NCBI GenBank assembly: GCA_002365865.1
Contig: DFAQ01000026.1
Coordinates: 18,527-23,844, forward strand
DNA length: 5,318 nucleotides
Source of the DNA: Pelotomaculum sp. UBA3102
Lineage (GTDB): Bacteria > Bacillota > Desulfotomaculia > Desulfotomaculales > Pelotomaculaceae
Direction: 5' to 3'
How positions within the stretch are numbered: the first letter of the stretch is position 1; every line of letters starts with the position of its first letter. Made by a program: the position numbers and the translations under genes. This document shows, in pieces, positions 5,224-5,318 of this stretch. Below the pieces are notes generated by a model. The model worked only from the letters and a program-made list of their open reading frames with translations. It ran no database searches and was not told where the DNA came from.

Positions 5224-5240
5224 TGACAAATTTTTTAACA
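5224..5240. promoter_or_regulatory. GlnR/TnrA-like half-palindrome, weak
   Basis: On the minus strand TGTTA-N7-TGTCA matches the Bacillus GlnR/TnrA operator TGTNA-N7-TNACA with one mismatch. It lies about 40-60 nt upstream of the likely glnA transcription start. The region is very AT-rich, so chance is a real possibility, and control here seems mainly RNA-based. Confidence 0.25.
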
Positions 5241-5253
5241 AAAATATCCCCTA

Positions 5254-5269
5254 CCTTGTTAAGACAAGG
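5254..5269. repeat. Short inverted repeat upstream of glnA
   Basis: CCTTGT and ACAAGG form a perfect 6-bp stem around TAAG. On the minus strand ATTTTTG comes only 9 nt after the stem, so this could be a weak terminator of whatever gene lies to the right of the window. No coding sequence could be supported between 5197 and 5318. Confidence 0.35.
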
Positions 5270-5318
5270 ACTTCTGTTACGGCCGGACCAGGCAATGTCC
5301 CGTTAGTTTTACACCTTA

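Overview
The window looks like chromosomal DNA from a Gram-positive anaerobe of the Firmicutes, most likely a Clostridia/Peptococcaceae-type lineage (Desulfotomaculum/Pelotomaculum relatives). This rests on the Bacillus-like EndoA/EndoAI toxin-antitoxin pair, a GSI-alpha type glutamine synthetase, purine-rich Shine-Dalgarno sites, sigma-A-like promoters and intrinsic terminators. The lineage is inferred from gene character, not from a database match.

All recognisable genes lie on the minus strand, so transcription runs from the right end to the left. From the right: 5318-5053 is a regulatory region with a promoter and a glnA leader. The leader carries two hairpins with hexanucleotide loops (A at position 1, G at position 4), the signature of an ANTAR-protein antitermination target, and they overlap a strong intrinsic terminator. 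Next is intact glnA (5052-3721). Just behind it lies a second copy of the dual-hairpin motif (3695-3652) with the same 12-nt inter-hairpin spacing. It is joined almost directly to the C-terminal ~184 codons of gltD (glutamate synthase small subunit), which has an in-frame TGA and no start: a decayed gltD. The simplest reading is that an ANTAR-controlled glutamate synthase operon once followed glnA and a large deletion fused its leader to the tail of gltD.

From 3089 to 2639 there is no gene I can support. The stretch holds a compact element (2700-2967) closed by a perfect 15-bp inverted repeat, with further long-range complementary segments inside. A -10-like box lies just outside its right edge and a strong minus-strand terminator just outside its left edge. 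It is either a structured non-coding RNA of about 300 nt or a small non-autonomous mobile repeat. I do not recognise the family.

To the left come ilvN (acetolactate synthase regulatory subunit, without an adjacent ilvB), then ndoAI-ndoA (EndoAI antitoxin, EndoA/MazF mRNA interferase) with their own promoter and terminator, and a metal-dependent amidohydrolase of the imidazolonepropionase-related type ending at base 53. Bases 1-52 are T-rich on the plus strand and hold nothing I can call.

Functionally, the right half concerns ammonia assimilation (glutamine synthetase plus a dead glutamate synthase) under probable RNA-level nitrogen control. The left half is a mix of amino-acid biosynthesis regulation, a stress toxin-antitoxin module and a catabolic or housekeeping hydrolase.
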